Below, piece by piece: positions 6,699 through 12,841 of a DNA stretch of 12,841 nt (the first letter of the stretch is position 1; each line of letters starts with the position of its first letter). A model generated the notes under the pieces. It was given only the letters and a program-made list of their open reading frames with translations. It had not been told where the DNA came from and ran no database searches. The stretch lies in contig JAKBCB010000052.1 of assembly GCA_021808185.1 (NCBI GenBank), positions 1 to 12,841 of the forward strand, in the 5' to 3' direction. The DNA comes from Pseudomonadota bacterium (lineage in GTDB: Bacteria; Pseudomonadota; Alphaproteobacteria; Acetobacterales; Acetobacteraceae). The position numbers and the translations under genes were made by a program.

Positions 6699-7711
6699 CA
6701 ATCTTCTTCGGCTTTACGGTTGAAGCTGTCGGCGCCGACGGCAACGATGACGACCAAGCCGATCGTGATCGTCTGCCAGTAGCCAGACACGTTGAGCAGC
6801 ACGAAAGCATTGCGCAGCAGACCCATGAGCGCGGCGCCGATCACCACGCCGCCGATCGAACCGCGCCCCCCGGTGAGGGCCACGCCGCCGAGGATGACGG
6901 CAGCGATCACGTCTAGTTCGTAGCCCAGCCCGAGATTGGGGTTGGCGTTGGACAGCATGCCTGCCAGCAGCAATCCGCCCAGGCCGGCGAGCAGGCCGGA
7001 AATGGTGAAGACCATCGTGCGGGTGAACTTCACATCGAGCCCGGCGAGCCGTGCCGCACGCGCGTTGTCGCCCACGGCATACACATCACGGCCCCAGCGG
7101 GTACGCACGGCGAAGATCCAGATCAAGGCAGCAAGCAGGACCAGAAGAATGAATTGCACAGGCACGTTCGCGATGCGTCCGCCGCCCAGGAACGCGGCCC
7201 AGTTGTCGAATCGCTGCGGGCTGCCGTTGGTGACCAGCAGCGCCGCGCCGCGCACCACAGACAGAGTCCCCAGCGTGGTGATGAACGGATTGATGCGCGC
7301 CCGCGTGATCAGAGTGCCGTTGACGACCCCGGTGAGGCCACCCACCGCCAGGGCCGCGACAATGCCGACCGCCGGTGAATTCGTGGCATTCGCTGCCATT
7401 GCCGCCGCGACCGCGGAAAGGCCAATGACTGAGCCGACCGAAAGGTCGATGCCGCCCGCGATAATCACCAACGCCTGTCCTAGGGCCACGATGGCAACAA
7501 CCGAAAGCTGCCGGGCCACGTTGAACAGGTTGCGCTCGGTGAGGAAGAACGGACTGCCGAACGAGAGCAGCACGAACACCAGAACGAGCATGGCGGCAAC
7601 CGTGGCCTCGCGGCGCTCGCGCAGCAATTGGCGCAGCGCGGGCAGCAGGCCCGGTGTTGCCTCGGCTCTGCGGAGGATAGGGTGCGATTCGCCGTCCGAC
7701 ATGGGTTCCAT
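6698..7711 (-). CDS. ABC transporter permease, ribose/xylose type (BPD_transp_2 family)
   Basis: This 337-residue inner-membrane protein forms the channel of the importer, probably as a homodimer since only one permease gene is present. A hydrophilic N-terminus (about 36 residues) is followed by about eight to ten hydrophobic segments, for example 38-52, 69-86, 93-107, 114-130, 185-202, 233-252, 266-280 and 288-306. The family hallmark GGIDLSVGS is at 86-94. The cytoplasmic coupling region near YAVGDNARAARLAGLDVKF (211-229) and the GGVALTGGRGSIGGVVIG block (275-292) also match ribose permeases. The frame is open well upstream through the hydratase gene, but those residues look non-coding. ATG 7711 lies 8 nt after the hydratase stop. 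ATG 7702, three codons later with GGAA just upstream, is an equally reasonable start (334 aa). Confidence 0.94.
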   Translation of the reverse strand: MEPMSDGESHPILRRAEATPGLLPALRQLLRERREATVAAMLVLVFVLLSFGSPFFLTERNLFNVARQLSVVAIVALGQALVIIAGGIDLSVGSVIGLSAVAAAMAANATNSPAVGIVAALAVGGLTGVVNGTLITRARINPFITTLGTLSVVRGAALLVTNGSPQRFDNWAAFLGGGRIANVPVQFILLVLLAALIWIFAVRTRWGRDVYAVGDNARAARLAGLDVKFTRTMVFTISGLLAGLGGLLLAGMLSNANPNLGLGYELDVIAAVILGGVALTGGRGSIGGVVIGAALMGLLRNAFVLLNVSGYWQTITIGLVVIVAVGADSFNRKAEED

Positions 7712-7719
7712 CGTTGCCG

Positions 7720-8493
7720 TCAGCGCCGCCGAAAACTGGGCGTGCGCTTCTCCTTGAATGCCGCGCGGCCCTCGGCCGCATCTTCGGTTGCGAAGCAGAT
7801 CGTCTGTAGGTCGCGCTCGTACTGGATCGCGGCCTCGATGGGCATGGTCAACGCCGCGCGCAGATTGAGCTTCGCCGTCTCGGCCGCGATCGGCGCGCGC
7901 GTCGCGATGGTCCTGGCGACTTCGCGCGCGCGCGCCATGAGGTGCTCGGGTGTGACCATGTCGCTGACCAGGCCCCAGCTCAGCGCCGTCGCCGCCGGAA
8001 TTGGATCGCCGGTCATCACCATCAGCGCCGCATTCGACGGGCCGATGGAATGGGCAAGGAACGCCGTCATGCCGCCGCCGCCGATCCAGCCGAGCTTGAT
8101 CTCTGGGGCGGCAAAGCGCGCCGTACCGGCGGCGATACGGATGTCGCAACTCAGCGCCAGTTCAAGGCCGCCGCCGAACGCGATGCCGTTGATCGCTGCG
8201 AGCGCTGGTTTGGTCAGACGGCGGATCGCGTCGCAGTAGTCCGGTCGTTGACGAAAGTTCCAGGGTGTATCGTAACCGTCCAGTTCGCCGATGTCCGATC
8301 CGGCGCAGAACGCGCGGTCCCCGGCGCCGGTCAGGATCACCGCGCGCACGTCGTTGCTGCGGTTGCAGTGTTCGACATGCGCAATCACGGCAGCCGCCAT
8401 GTCGGGCGTCACAGCGTTCAGTTTCGCCGGGCGGTTGAGCGTGATGGTCGCGATGAAGTCGGTGACATCGAACAGCACATCCGGCGTGCTCAT
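7720..8493 (-). CDS. Enoyl-CoA hydratase/isomerase family protein
   Basis: This 257-residue crotonase-fold enzyme would typically add water across an enoyl-CoA double bond, or do related isomerase, lyase or hydrolase chemistry on an acyl-CoA. The CoA-binding and oxyanion-hole elements are visible: ITLNRPAKLNAV (17-28), AFCAGSDIGEL (61-71) and NGIAFGGGLELALSCDIRIA (102-121). Both hydratase glutamates are present, Glu111 in GGGLEL and Glu131 in APEIKLG, so true hydratase activity is plausible. The loop after the second Glu reads GWIGGGGMTAFL rather than the common G-x-I-P-G-A-G-G-T, so the acyl pocket may differ. The C-terminus ends FKEKRTPSFRRR, the usual AF-EKR-P-F signature. ATG 8493 overlaps the CoA-transferase stop by 4 nt (ATGA) and is preceded by GGGGAGA. 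The position suggests it acts directly on the CoA ester made by that transferase. Confidence 0.93.
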   Translation of the reverse strand: MSTPDVLFDVTDFIATITLNRPAKLNAVTPDMAAAVIAHVEHCNRSNDVRAVILTGAGDRAFCAGSDIGELDGYDTPWNFRQRPDYCDAIRRLTKPALAAINGIAFGGGLELALSCDIRIAAGTARFAAPEIKLGWIGGGGMTAFLAHSIGPSNAALMVMTGDPIPAATALSWGLVSDMVTPEHLMARAREVARTIATRAPIAAETAKLNLRAALTMPIEAAIQYERDLQTICFATEDAAEGRAAFKEKRTPSFRRR

Positions 8494-9683
8494 GCCAGGG
8501 TCTCCCCGATCACGCCGCGTGCGAGCAGGGCGTCGATCTCCGTGTCGGTCTTGCCCATCTCGTGCAGCACCGCGCGCGTGTGTTCGCCGGCCAATGGCGC
8601 GCCGCGCTCGACGCGCGATGGCGTGCGAGAGAAACGAATGGGGAAGCCGGGCGTCTTGACGTGGCCTTCGGTCGGATGGTCGTATTCGACGAACGTGCCG
8701 TTATGCGCGATCTGCGGGTCGGCGAGCAGGTCGGCATAGCCGTATACCGGCCCGGACCAGATGTCGTTCGCGGCGAACAGGGCGAGCCAGTGGGCCGATG
8801 ATTGCAGTTTGAGGCGTTCACGCGTGCGGGCGAAAATTTCGTCGCGCCGTGTCCAGGTGTCGGTCTCGTCGTCCATCGCCGCGAACGCGGGCTCGCCGAT
8901 GAGTTCGCCGAATTTTTGCAACCGCGGGAACGCGACGATGATGAAGCCATCGCTGGTCGCAAAGGCACCATATGGAGCACGGATATAGACGTGCGCGTGC
9001 GGCTCGGCCGAGCGGGCCTGCGGCTTGTGCGCGACGGTAAACACCGAGAGTTCCTGCATCTGGAGGGTGGTGATGGCGTCGAGCATGTTGACCTCGACCT
9101 TCTGTCCCTCACCGGTGCGCTCGCGATGCAGCAGCGCGGCGAGCGCACCCTCGAACGCCGTATAGGCGGTCACCGCATCGACCAGGTATTGCCCCGCCGG
9201 TGTTGGCGGTTCGCCTTCGCGCCCGGCCGAGAGCATGGCGCCTGACATGCCCTGCAACACCAGATCCTGGCCGGGGCGGTTCACGTAGGGGCCGCTTTCG
9301 CCATAGCCGGACATTGAGACATAGACGAGGCGGGGATTGATCGCGGCGAGGGAGTCGTAGTCCACGCCGAGCCGTTGTGCGACCCCTGGGCGGTAGTTCT
9401 GCAGGAAGACGTCGGCTCCGCGCACCAGATCCAACAGCAGGGCCTTACCTTCGGGAGATTTGAGGTCGATGGCCAGCGAACGCTTGTTGCGGTTGAGCGA
9501 GAGAAACGACACGTTCACGCGATTTCCGCGCGCGCCGCCAGCGGCGACGTGGCGCTGCCATTCGCCAGCCACCGGCTCGATCTTGATGACGTCCGCGCCA
9601 AGATCGCCCAGTCGCTGGGCCGCGAATGGCCCAGCCATGGCGATCGAGCAATCGAGCACGCGGTATCCGGTCAGAACGCCCAT
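8490..9683 (-). CDS. CaiB/BaiF family CoA-transferase (second of two; class III)
   Basis: This 397-residue class III CoA-transferase should convert a free acid into its CoA ester using another acyl-CoA. It opens with LTGYRVLDCSIAMAGPFAAQ, then LGDLGADVIKIEPVAGEW, NRNKRSLAIDLKSPEGK and ADVFLQNYRPGVAQRLG. The conserved SGYGESGPY is followed by GQDLVLQGMSG, where Asp140 corresponds to the catalytic aspartate. The length is normal. I choose ATG 9683 because the family normally begins M-x2-L-x-G-x-RVLD and AGG lies 8 nt upstream. An in-frame ATG at 9713 would give 407 residues but overlaps the SDR gene by 16 nt. It differs clearly from the CoA-transferase at 1790-2923, so the two are not a recent duplication. 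A substrate cannot be named. It overlaps the hydratase gene by 4 nt, so the two products are probably sequential enzymes. Confidence 0.94.
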   Translation of the reverse strand: MGVLTGYRVLDCSIAMAGPFAAQRLGDLGADVIKIEPVAGEWQRHVAAGGARGNRVNVSFLSLNRNKRSLAIDLKSPEGKALLLDLVRGADVFLQNYRPGVAQRLGVDYDSLAAINPRLVYVSMSGYGESGPYVNRPGQDLVLQGMSGAMLSAGREGEPPTPAGQYLVDAVTAYTAFEGALAALLHRERTGEGQKVEVNMLDAITTLQMQELSVFTVAHKPQARSAEPHAHVYIRAPYGAFATSDGFIIVAFPRLQKFGELIGEPAFAAMDDETDTWTRRDEIFARTRERLKLQSSAHWLALFAANDIWSGPVYGYADLLADPQIAHNGTFVEYDHPTEGHVKTPGFPIRFSRTPSRVERGAPLAGEHTRAVLHEMGKTDTEIDALLARGVIGETLA

Positions 9684-9688
9684 AGGTT

Positions 9689-9695
9689 TCGCCTG
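9689..9695 (-). promoter_or_regulatory. Ribosome binding site deciding the CoA-transferase start
   Basis: The minus strand reads CAGGCGA from 9695 to 9689; its AGG core ends 8 nt before ATG 9683. It lies just after the SDR stop codon (9700-9698). This supports 9683 over the upstream in-frame ATG at 9713, which is buried in the SDR coding region. Confidence 0.55.
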
Positions 9696-9697
9696 TT

Positions 9698-10450
9698 CTA
9701 TTGCATGACCCACCCGCCATCGACACTGAGCGTCTGGCCGGTGATGAAACCTGCGCGGTCGGAGGCGAGGAACAGCATCGCCTCCGCAATGTCACGCGGC
9801 GCGCCACGCCGCTTGATCGATTGGTGGTCCAGTACGAAGCGCGTGTAGCCCTCCGGGTCCGGATGGATCTTCTCCGCATCGGTGGGGAATGCGCCGGGTG
9901 CGATGCAGTTCGCGGTGATGCCGTCGGCGCCGAATTCACGCGCCCAGGCGCGCGTCAGTGCCACCAGCGATCCCTTGGAGGTCACGTAGGGGGCCAGATT
10001 CGCCCAACCACCGAAGAAGGTGATGCTGGAGACGTTGATGATGCGGCCCCAGGCCTTCCGCCGCATTCCAGGCAGAGCCGCCTGGACGTTCGCAACCGCC
10101 GAGATGACGTTCACGCGGTGTACCGCATCCCACTCCTCCAGTGTGTAAGCCTCGAACGCTTTGGAGGGGTAGATCGCCGCGTTGTTGATGACGATGTCGA
10201 TGCCATCGCCGTCCGTGGCAAGCGCGGTCATGCGGCTGCGCACCAGATCGGGCTGCAAGAGATCGATGCGCTCGACGCGGATACGGCCGGAGGGAAGCGC
10301 TGCGGCGCGCTGCAAAAGCGCTGCGATCTTGGCGTCGTCGATGTCCACCGCCAGCACGCGGCCACCGTGCTCGGCGAACGCGATCGCCACCTCCGTACCG
10401 AGGCCGCCGGCGGCGCCAGTCAGTAGAATCGTCTTGCCTGAGAACTCCAT
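9698..10450 (-). CDS. Short-chain dehydrogenase/reductase (SDR), probably NAD-dependent
   Basis: This 250-residue classical SDR should interconvert a secondary alcohol and a ketone. It has the cofactor glycine motif TGAAGGLG (11-18). Asp36 at the end of the second strand (VLAVDIDD) favours NAD(H) over NADP(H). NNAA is at 89-92, Asn114 sits in VNVISA, and the catalytic set follows: Ser142 in NVSSITFF and Tyr155 with Lys159 in YVTSK. The C-terminus DRAGFITGQTLSVDGGW is typical of the FabG-like classical group. Length and motifs are complete, so it should be active. ATG 10450 is preceded by AGGGAG that overlaps the DUF4432 stop. Between the sugar-type genes and the CoA-transferase it could oxidise either a sugar-derived hydroxyl or a hydroxyacyl intermediate; the sequence does not decide which. 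Confidence 0.94.
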   Translation of the reverse strand: MEFSGKTILLTGAAGGLGTEVAIAFAEHGGRVLAVDIDDAKIAALLQRAAALPSGRIRVERIDLLQPDLVRSRMTALATDGDGIDIVINNAAIYPSKAFEAYTLEEWDAVHRVNVISAVANVQAALPGMRRKAWGRIINVSSITFFGGWANLAPYVTSKGSLVALTRAWAREFGADGITANCIAPGAFPTDAEKIHPDPEGYTRFVLDHQSIKRRGAPRDIAEAMLFLASDRAGFITGQTLSVDGGWVMQ

Positions 10451-10456
10451 GAGTCT

Positions 10457-10462
10457 CTCCCT
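10457..10462 (-). promoter_or_regulatory. Ribosome binding site of the SDR gene, overlapping the DUF4432 stop
   Basis: AGGGAG on the minus strand spans 10462-10457, 6 nt before ATG 10450, and starts inside the DUF4432 TGA (10464-10462). It fixes the SDR start and implies close coupling with the upstream gene. Confidence 0.65.
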
Positions 10463-11637
10463 CAGCGGCCCGGGATGCGATCCCAGCGGTCGGTCGGTTG
10501 CGGAAACTCATCGGTGGAAGGCGGGGCGATGGCCGCGATGCGGCGCTCGGTCGCGGCGATCGCGTCGGCGCCGTCGAGCACGGCGAAGCGAGTGGTGTAC
10601 TGCCGCTCTTCGGCATGGTCGAGCCAGATCAGTTCACCGCGGTCCTTGGCGAACGGCTTGCCGAAGACGTGGTTGGTTGATGGTTCGATGCCTAGCGCGT
10701 AGTGCCCGGCGTGGAAATTCTGCCATTCGTACTGACAGGGAAACTCCGCCTTGTTCGTCTCGACCAGGAATCCAAGGTTGAGCGCGTCGTTGATCAACGC
10801 CACCGGCACCTGACCATCCGATTCGGCCCCCATGGCGTGTTCCCAGACCTGTTCGTGAAAGTTCACGATTGGCGCAGGCAGTGTCCGGTAACCGACTGCC
10901 TGCTTGCGATAGTCAGGTGCGTGGGCGGCCCAGGGTGTGTGCATCACGGGTGCCAGATATCGGCTGCCTTCGGCCAGCACCGGATGGCCAATGTTGATGT
11001 GGTAAAGAAACATATGTGGCGTGCGGTAGAATCCGTGATTGACCACGCGGTCCTTCAGCAGGAACTCGTTGGAGCCGACACGGGCCTCGATCCGTCGGAT
11101 CAGGTGCAGATCCTCGCCGAACACGGTGGCCTGCTGCACCAGCCCTTCACAGAACAGCCAGCACTCGTCCCCGCGCCACTCCTCGCCGTAGGCCAGCAGC
11201 TTTCCGGGAATGGTACCGATGCGGCCATGGATGGAACTGTCCACGTGCTGGCGATGGACATAGTGGTAATGCGCCGCGTCGTCGGAGTGCATGAACAGGA
11301 TGTGGTCGAGCCCGCATGTGACCATCAGCCCGGAGAACGAGCGCAGCCAGGAGAGGCCGCTTTCGCCCTCGTATTCGTGCAGGCCGGGATGGCGGAAGCC
11401 GGCGGGAGAGTGCCAGCCGATCGCGGCACCGCGATACTCGCAGTCGGCGACATCGAAGGCGCGGTCGATCAGCACGGTGAAGCGCAGGCCGCTGCCGGTC
11501 CGGAATTCCAGCATCCGGATGCCGCGCTCGAGCCCGTCGCCGAGCGTCATCAGTCTGACCCCGGCGAATTGCGACAAGGCCCCGCCATGCGCTGCGACGT
11601 CGCGGCGGGACATGTTCCGCCCGTACAGAGCCACCAT
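10462..11637 (-). CDS. DUF4432 family protein, aldose 1-epimerase-like fold
   Basis: This 391-residue protein matches the DUF4432 group, related to galactose mutarotases. The N-terminal block LSQFAGVRLMTLGDGLERGI (21-40), VLIDRAFDVADCEYRG (55-70) and GWHSPAGFRHPG are typical of the group. The region TCGLDHILF (107-115) is another recognisable block. LYHINIGHP (211-219, with His213) and GIEPST (316-321, with Glu318) occupy the places of the acid/base His and Glu of aldose epimerases, so a carbohydrate-binding or ring-opening role is likely. The exact reaction is not known to me. No signal peptide is seen, so it acts in the cytoplasm. ATG 11637 is chosen because MVALYGR fits the family N-terminus. 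AGGG at 11650-11647, overlapping the upstream stop, lies 9 nt before it. MSRRD at 11613 is a weaker alternative start. Confidence 0.85.
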   Translation of the reverse strand: MVALYGRNMSRRDVAAHGGALSQFAGVRLMTLGDGLERGIRMLEFRTGSGLRFTVLIDRAFDVADCEYRGAAIGWHSPAGFRHPGLHEYEGESGLSWLRSFSGLMVTCGLDHILFMHSDDAAHYHYVHRQHVDSSIHGRIGTIPGKLLAYGEEWRGDECWLFCEGLVQQATVFGEDLHLIRRIEARVGSNEFLLKDRVVNHGFYRTPHMFLYHINIGHPVLAEGSRYLAPVMHTPWAAHAPDYRKQAVGYRTLPAPIVNFHEQVWEHAMGAESDGQVPVALINDALNLGFLVETNKAEFPCQYEWQNFHAGHYALGIEPSTNHVFGKPFAKDRGELIWLDHAEERQYTTRFAVLDGADAIAATERRIAAIAPPSTDEFPQPTDRWDRIPGR

Positions 11638-11646
11638 GACGGCGCG

Positions 11647-11650
11647 CCCT
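11647..11650 (-). promoter_or_regulatory. Ribosome binding site of the DUF4432 gene, overlapping the upstream stop
   Basis: AGGG on the minus strand at 11650-11647 starts within the TAG stop of the isomerase gene (11651-11649) and lies 9 nt before ATG 11637. It supports that start over the internal ATG at 11613, which has a GGCGGA-like alternative. Confidence 0.45.
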
Positions 11651-12557
11651 ACAGGCCGCCGGCGCGCAACCGGCCATCGAGAAAGCTCTTCGCGCGCGGC
11701 ACGTCGCTCTCCTCGAGATGCTCGATGATGATGGGAATGTTCGGATGCTTCTCGGACAGGCGCTTCAGATAGTAGTCGTAATTCAACGCGCCGAGCCCCG
11801 GCGCCGGCAGCTCGATCTCACCGACGCCACGGAAGGAATGCGCTTCGGACGCGTCGATGTCGGCGTGCTTCTCCGATTTGTCCGAGCCAGAGCGCTTGAC
11901 GTCCTTGGCGTGTGATATCCGCACCTTGTCCGCCAGCGTGTCGAAGATCTGCTTCAGGATGGAGTCCATTCGGTCGATGTTGTGGCTCTCGAAATAATTG
12001 GTCGGGTCCATCAGCAACCCGAGCGCCGGATGGTCGATCTCGGCGAACATGCGCACGGTTTCCTCGACCGAGCCGACGACGTTGTTCACGTAGGTTTCCA
12101 GCAGGAACACCGCGCCATGGTCGTATGCGGTCTGCACCAGTTCCTTGATGATGCCGCGGCAGATGTCCCAGCCTTCCTCCGTCTTGTTCTTCGGATGCGC
12201 CACCCAGTCGGATTCGGTGTTGAAGGTTCCGGTCTCCGAGATCACGTAGGGTGTGCCGAAGTCGCGGGCGTGGCGCAGGATCGCTTTCAGCATGTCGAGC
12301 TTATGCTTGCGCGCGTCCGGATCAGGGTGGACGATGTTCGTGTAGGCGGAGACGCAGGAGATAGGCAGATTGTGATCGCGGAAAGTCTCCCGTACCGTCC
12401 TCGCCTTGGCCTTGGTGACGGCGCCCGGCGTAGAAAAATCGAGATCCTTAAAGGCGAGATCGAGCTGTACGGTATTGAACCCGAGCGCCCGGATCTTGGC
12501 TGCCTGTTCGGCGAGTGTGTAGGGAAAATACCCGGTGAAGATCCCGACCTGGATCAT
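11649..12557 (-). CDS. Sugar phosphate isomerase/epimerase-type TIM barrel protein
   Basis: This 302-residue protein has the xylose-isomerase-like / AP endonuclease 2 barrel fold. Relatives include ketose 3-epimerases, inosose dehydratases, hydroxypyruvate isomerase and the lyases that act on 3-keto-glycosides. Strand ends place candidate divalent-metal ligands in the family positions: Glu154 (VFLLET), Asp184 (LLMDPTNY), His216 (RISHAKD) and Glu279 (PIIIEHL). The beginning IQVGIFTGYFPYTLAEQAAK and the first barrel helix (KIRALGFNTVQLDL) are typical. It lacks a signal peptide and should be cytoplasmic. ATG 12557 has AAGG 8 nt upstream and AGGA closer in. It lies 22 nt after a Gfo/Idh/MocA gene and 11 nt before the DUF4432 gene. 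Gfo/Idh/MocA next to such a barrel is common in inositol and ketosugar pathways. Which reaction applies here cannot be told from sequence. Confidence 0.9.
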   Translation of the reverse strand: MIQVGIFTGYFPYTLAEQAAKIRALGFNTVQLDLAFKDLDFSTPGAVTKAKARTVRETFRDHNLPISCVSAYTNIVHPDPDARKHKLDMLKAILRHARDFGTPYVISETGTFNTESDWVAHPKNKTEEGWDICRGIIKELVQTAYDHGAVFLLETYVNNVVGSVEETVRMFAEIDHPALGLLMDPTNYFESHNIDRMDSILKQIFDTLADKVRISHAKDVKRSGSDKSEKHADIDASEAHSFRGVGEIELPAPGLGALNYDYYLKRLSEKHPNIPIIIEHLEESDVPRAKSFLDGRLRAGGL

Positions 12558-12579
12558 GTTCCTGCCCTTTGCTTGTTGA

Positions 12580-12841
12580 TTAGACGCCGAACTCGGCCAG
12601 CTTTACCGCCCGGTCCTCGTGCAGCGACCGGTAGGCTGCTTCGACCAGCGCCATGGTTTTCACGTTATCGTCGGCGTCGAGCAGCGGGCGTTCGCCGACC
12701 TTCACGGCGTATTGCAGTTGCTCCATCACGCCGAGGAACGCATGCGGGAACCACATCGTCGCCCATGTCGGCCGCACCCACTTGCCCCCGGTCTGGGTCT
12801 TGGAGGCGTAGCGCAGCGTGGAGGGGGAGCCGGCGGGATAG
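12580..12841 (-). CDS. C-terminal part of a Gfo/Idh/MocA family oxidoreductase
   Basis: Eighty-six residues are visible, open to the right edge, so the start and the NAD(P)-binding Rossmann domain are outside the window. The tail contains WFPHAFLGVMEQLQYAVKVG, then ADDNVKTMALVEAAYRSLHE, matching the end of Gfo/Idh/MocA proteins, where sugars or inositols are oxidised with NAD(P). In that family the last helices carry the D-N-V-x-TM-x-LVEAAY pattern. The stop is TAG... read as TAA-class on the minus strand at 12582-12580 after EFGV. With the downstream barrel protein 22 nt away, it probably belongs to the same operon and acts on the imported compound or its derivative. Catalytic residues are not in view, so substrate and direction are unknown. 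Confidence 0.82.
   Translation of the reverse strand, partial: YPAGSPSTLRYASKTQTGGKWVRPTWATMWFPHAFLGVMEQLQYAVKVGERPLLDADDNVKTMALVEAAYRSLHEDRAVKLAEFGV

Noticed and set aside
5669..6916. Long open frame (415 codons) on the plus strand
   Set aside because: It is antisense to the binding protein and permease; the translation is His/Arg/Gly-rich without recognisable domains.
7712..8149. N-terminal extension of the permease of about 146 residues
   Set aside because: It overlaps the hydratase gene out of frame and is Arg-rich; the permease fold is complete from 7711.
1790..8493. Carnitine (cai) operon
   Set aside because: CaiB-, CaiD- and CaiA-type families are present. However, the importer is ribose-type, there is no betaine/carnitine transporter or CaiC ligase, and the transferases carry only general family motifs. 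The resemblance is at family level.

Overview
The window is high-GC DNA, most likely from an alphaproteobacterium. The C-terminal fragment resembling a PQQ-dependent sorbosone dehydrogenase at the left edge would fit Acetobacteraceae or related Rhodospirillales, but this placement is inferred from composition and gene content only. Coding density is very high: twelve genes run on the minus strand from the right edge to position 164. One gene fragment on the plus strand (1-133) converges on them, with a strong hairpin at the junction. No RNA genes, insertion sequences, CRISPR arrays or prophage genes were seen.

In order of transcription (right to left) the minus-strand genes are: the C-terminus of a Gfo/Idh/MocA oxidoreductase (12841-12580); a sugar phosphate isomerase/epimerase-type TIM barrel (12557-11649); a DUF4432, aldose-epimerase-like protein (11637-10462); an SDR dehydrogenase (10450-9698); a CaiB/BaiF CoA-transferase (9683-8490); an enoyl-CoA hydratase/isomerase (8493-7720); a ribose-type ABC importer made of permease (7711-6698), periplasmic binding protein (6685-5681) and double ATPase (5684-4152); an acyl-CoA dehydrogenase (4092-2923); a second CaiB/BaiF CoA-transferase (2923-1790); and a phytoene-desaturase-like FAD oxidoreductase (1750-164). 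Gaps are 59 nt or less, several genes overlap by 1-4 nt, and some ribosome binding sites overlap the preceding stop codon. This is what one long operon, or two tightly abutting ones, looks like. Its promoter lies beyond the right edge.

The combination suggests one catabolic pathway (inference). The importer brings in a sugar-like or polyol-like compound, and the Gfo/Idh/MocA, TIM-barrel and DUF4432 proteins carry out redox, isomerisation or cleavage on the sugar part. An organic acid released from it could then be activated by CoA transfer and processed by the hydratase, SDR and acyl-CoA dehydrogenase. No ATP-dependent acyl-CoA ligase, thiolase, sugar kinase or regulator lies in the window. 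The substrate cannot be read from the sequence. The mixture of sugar-type uptake and ketosugar-type enzymes with two CoA-transferases and partial beta-oxidation chemistry is the main point of interest.
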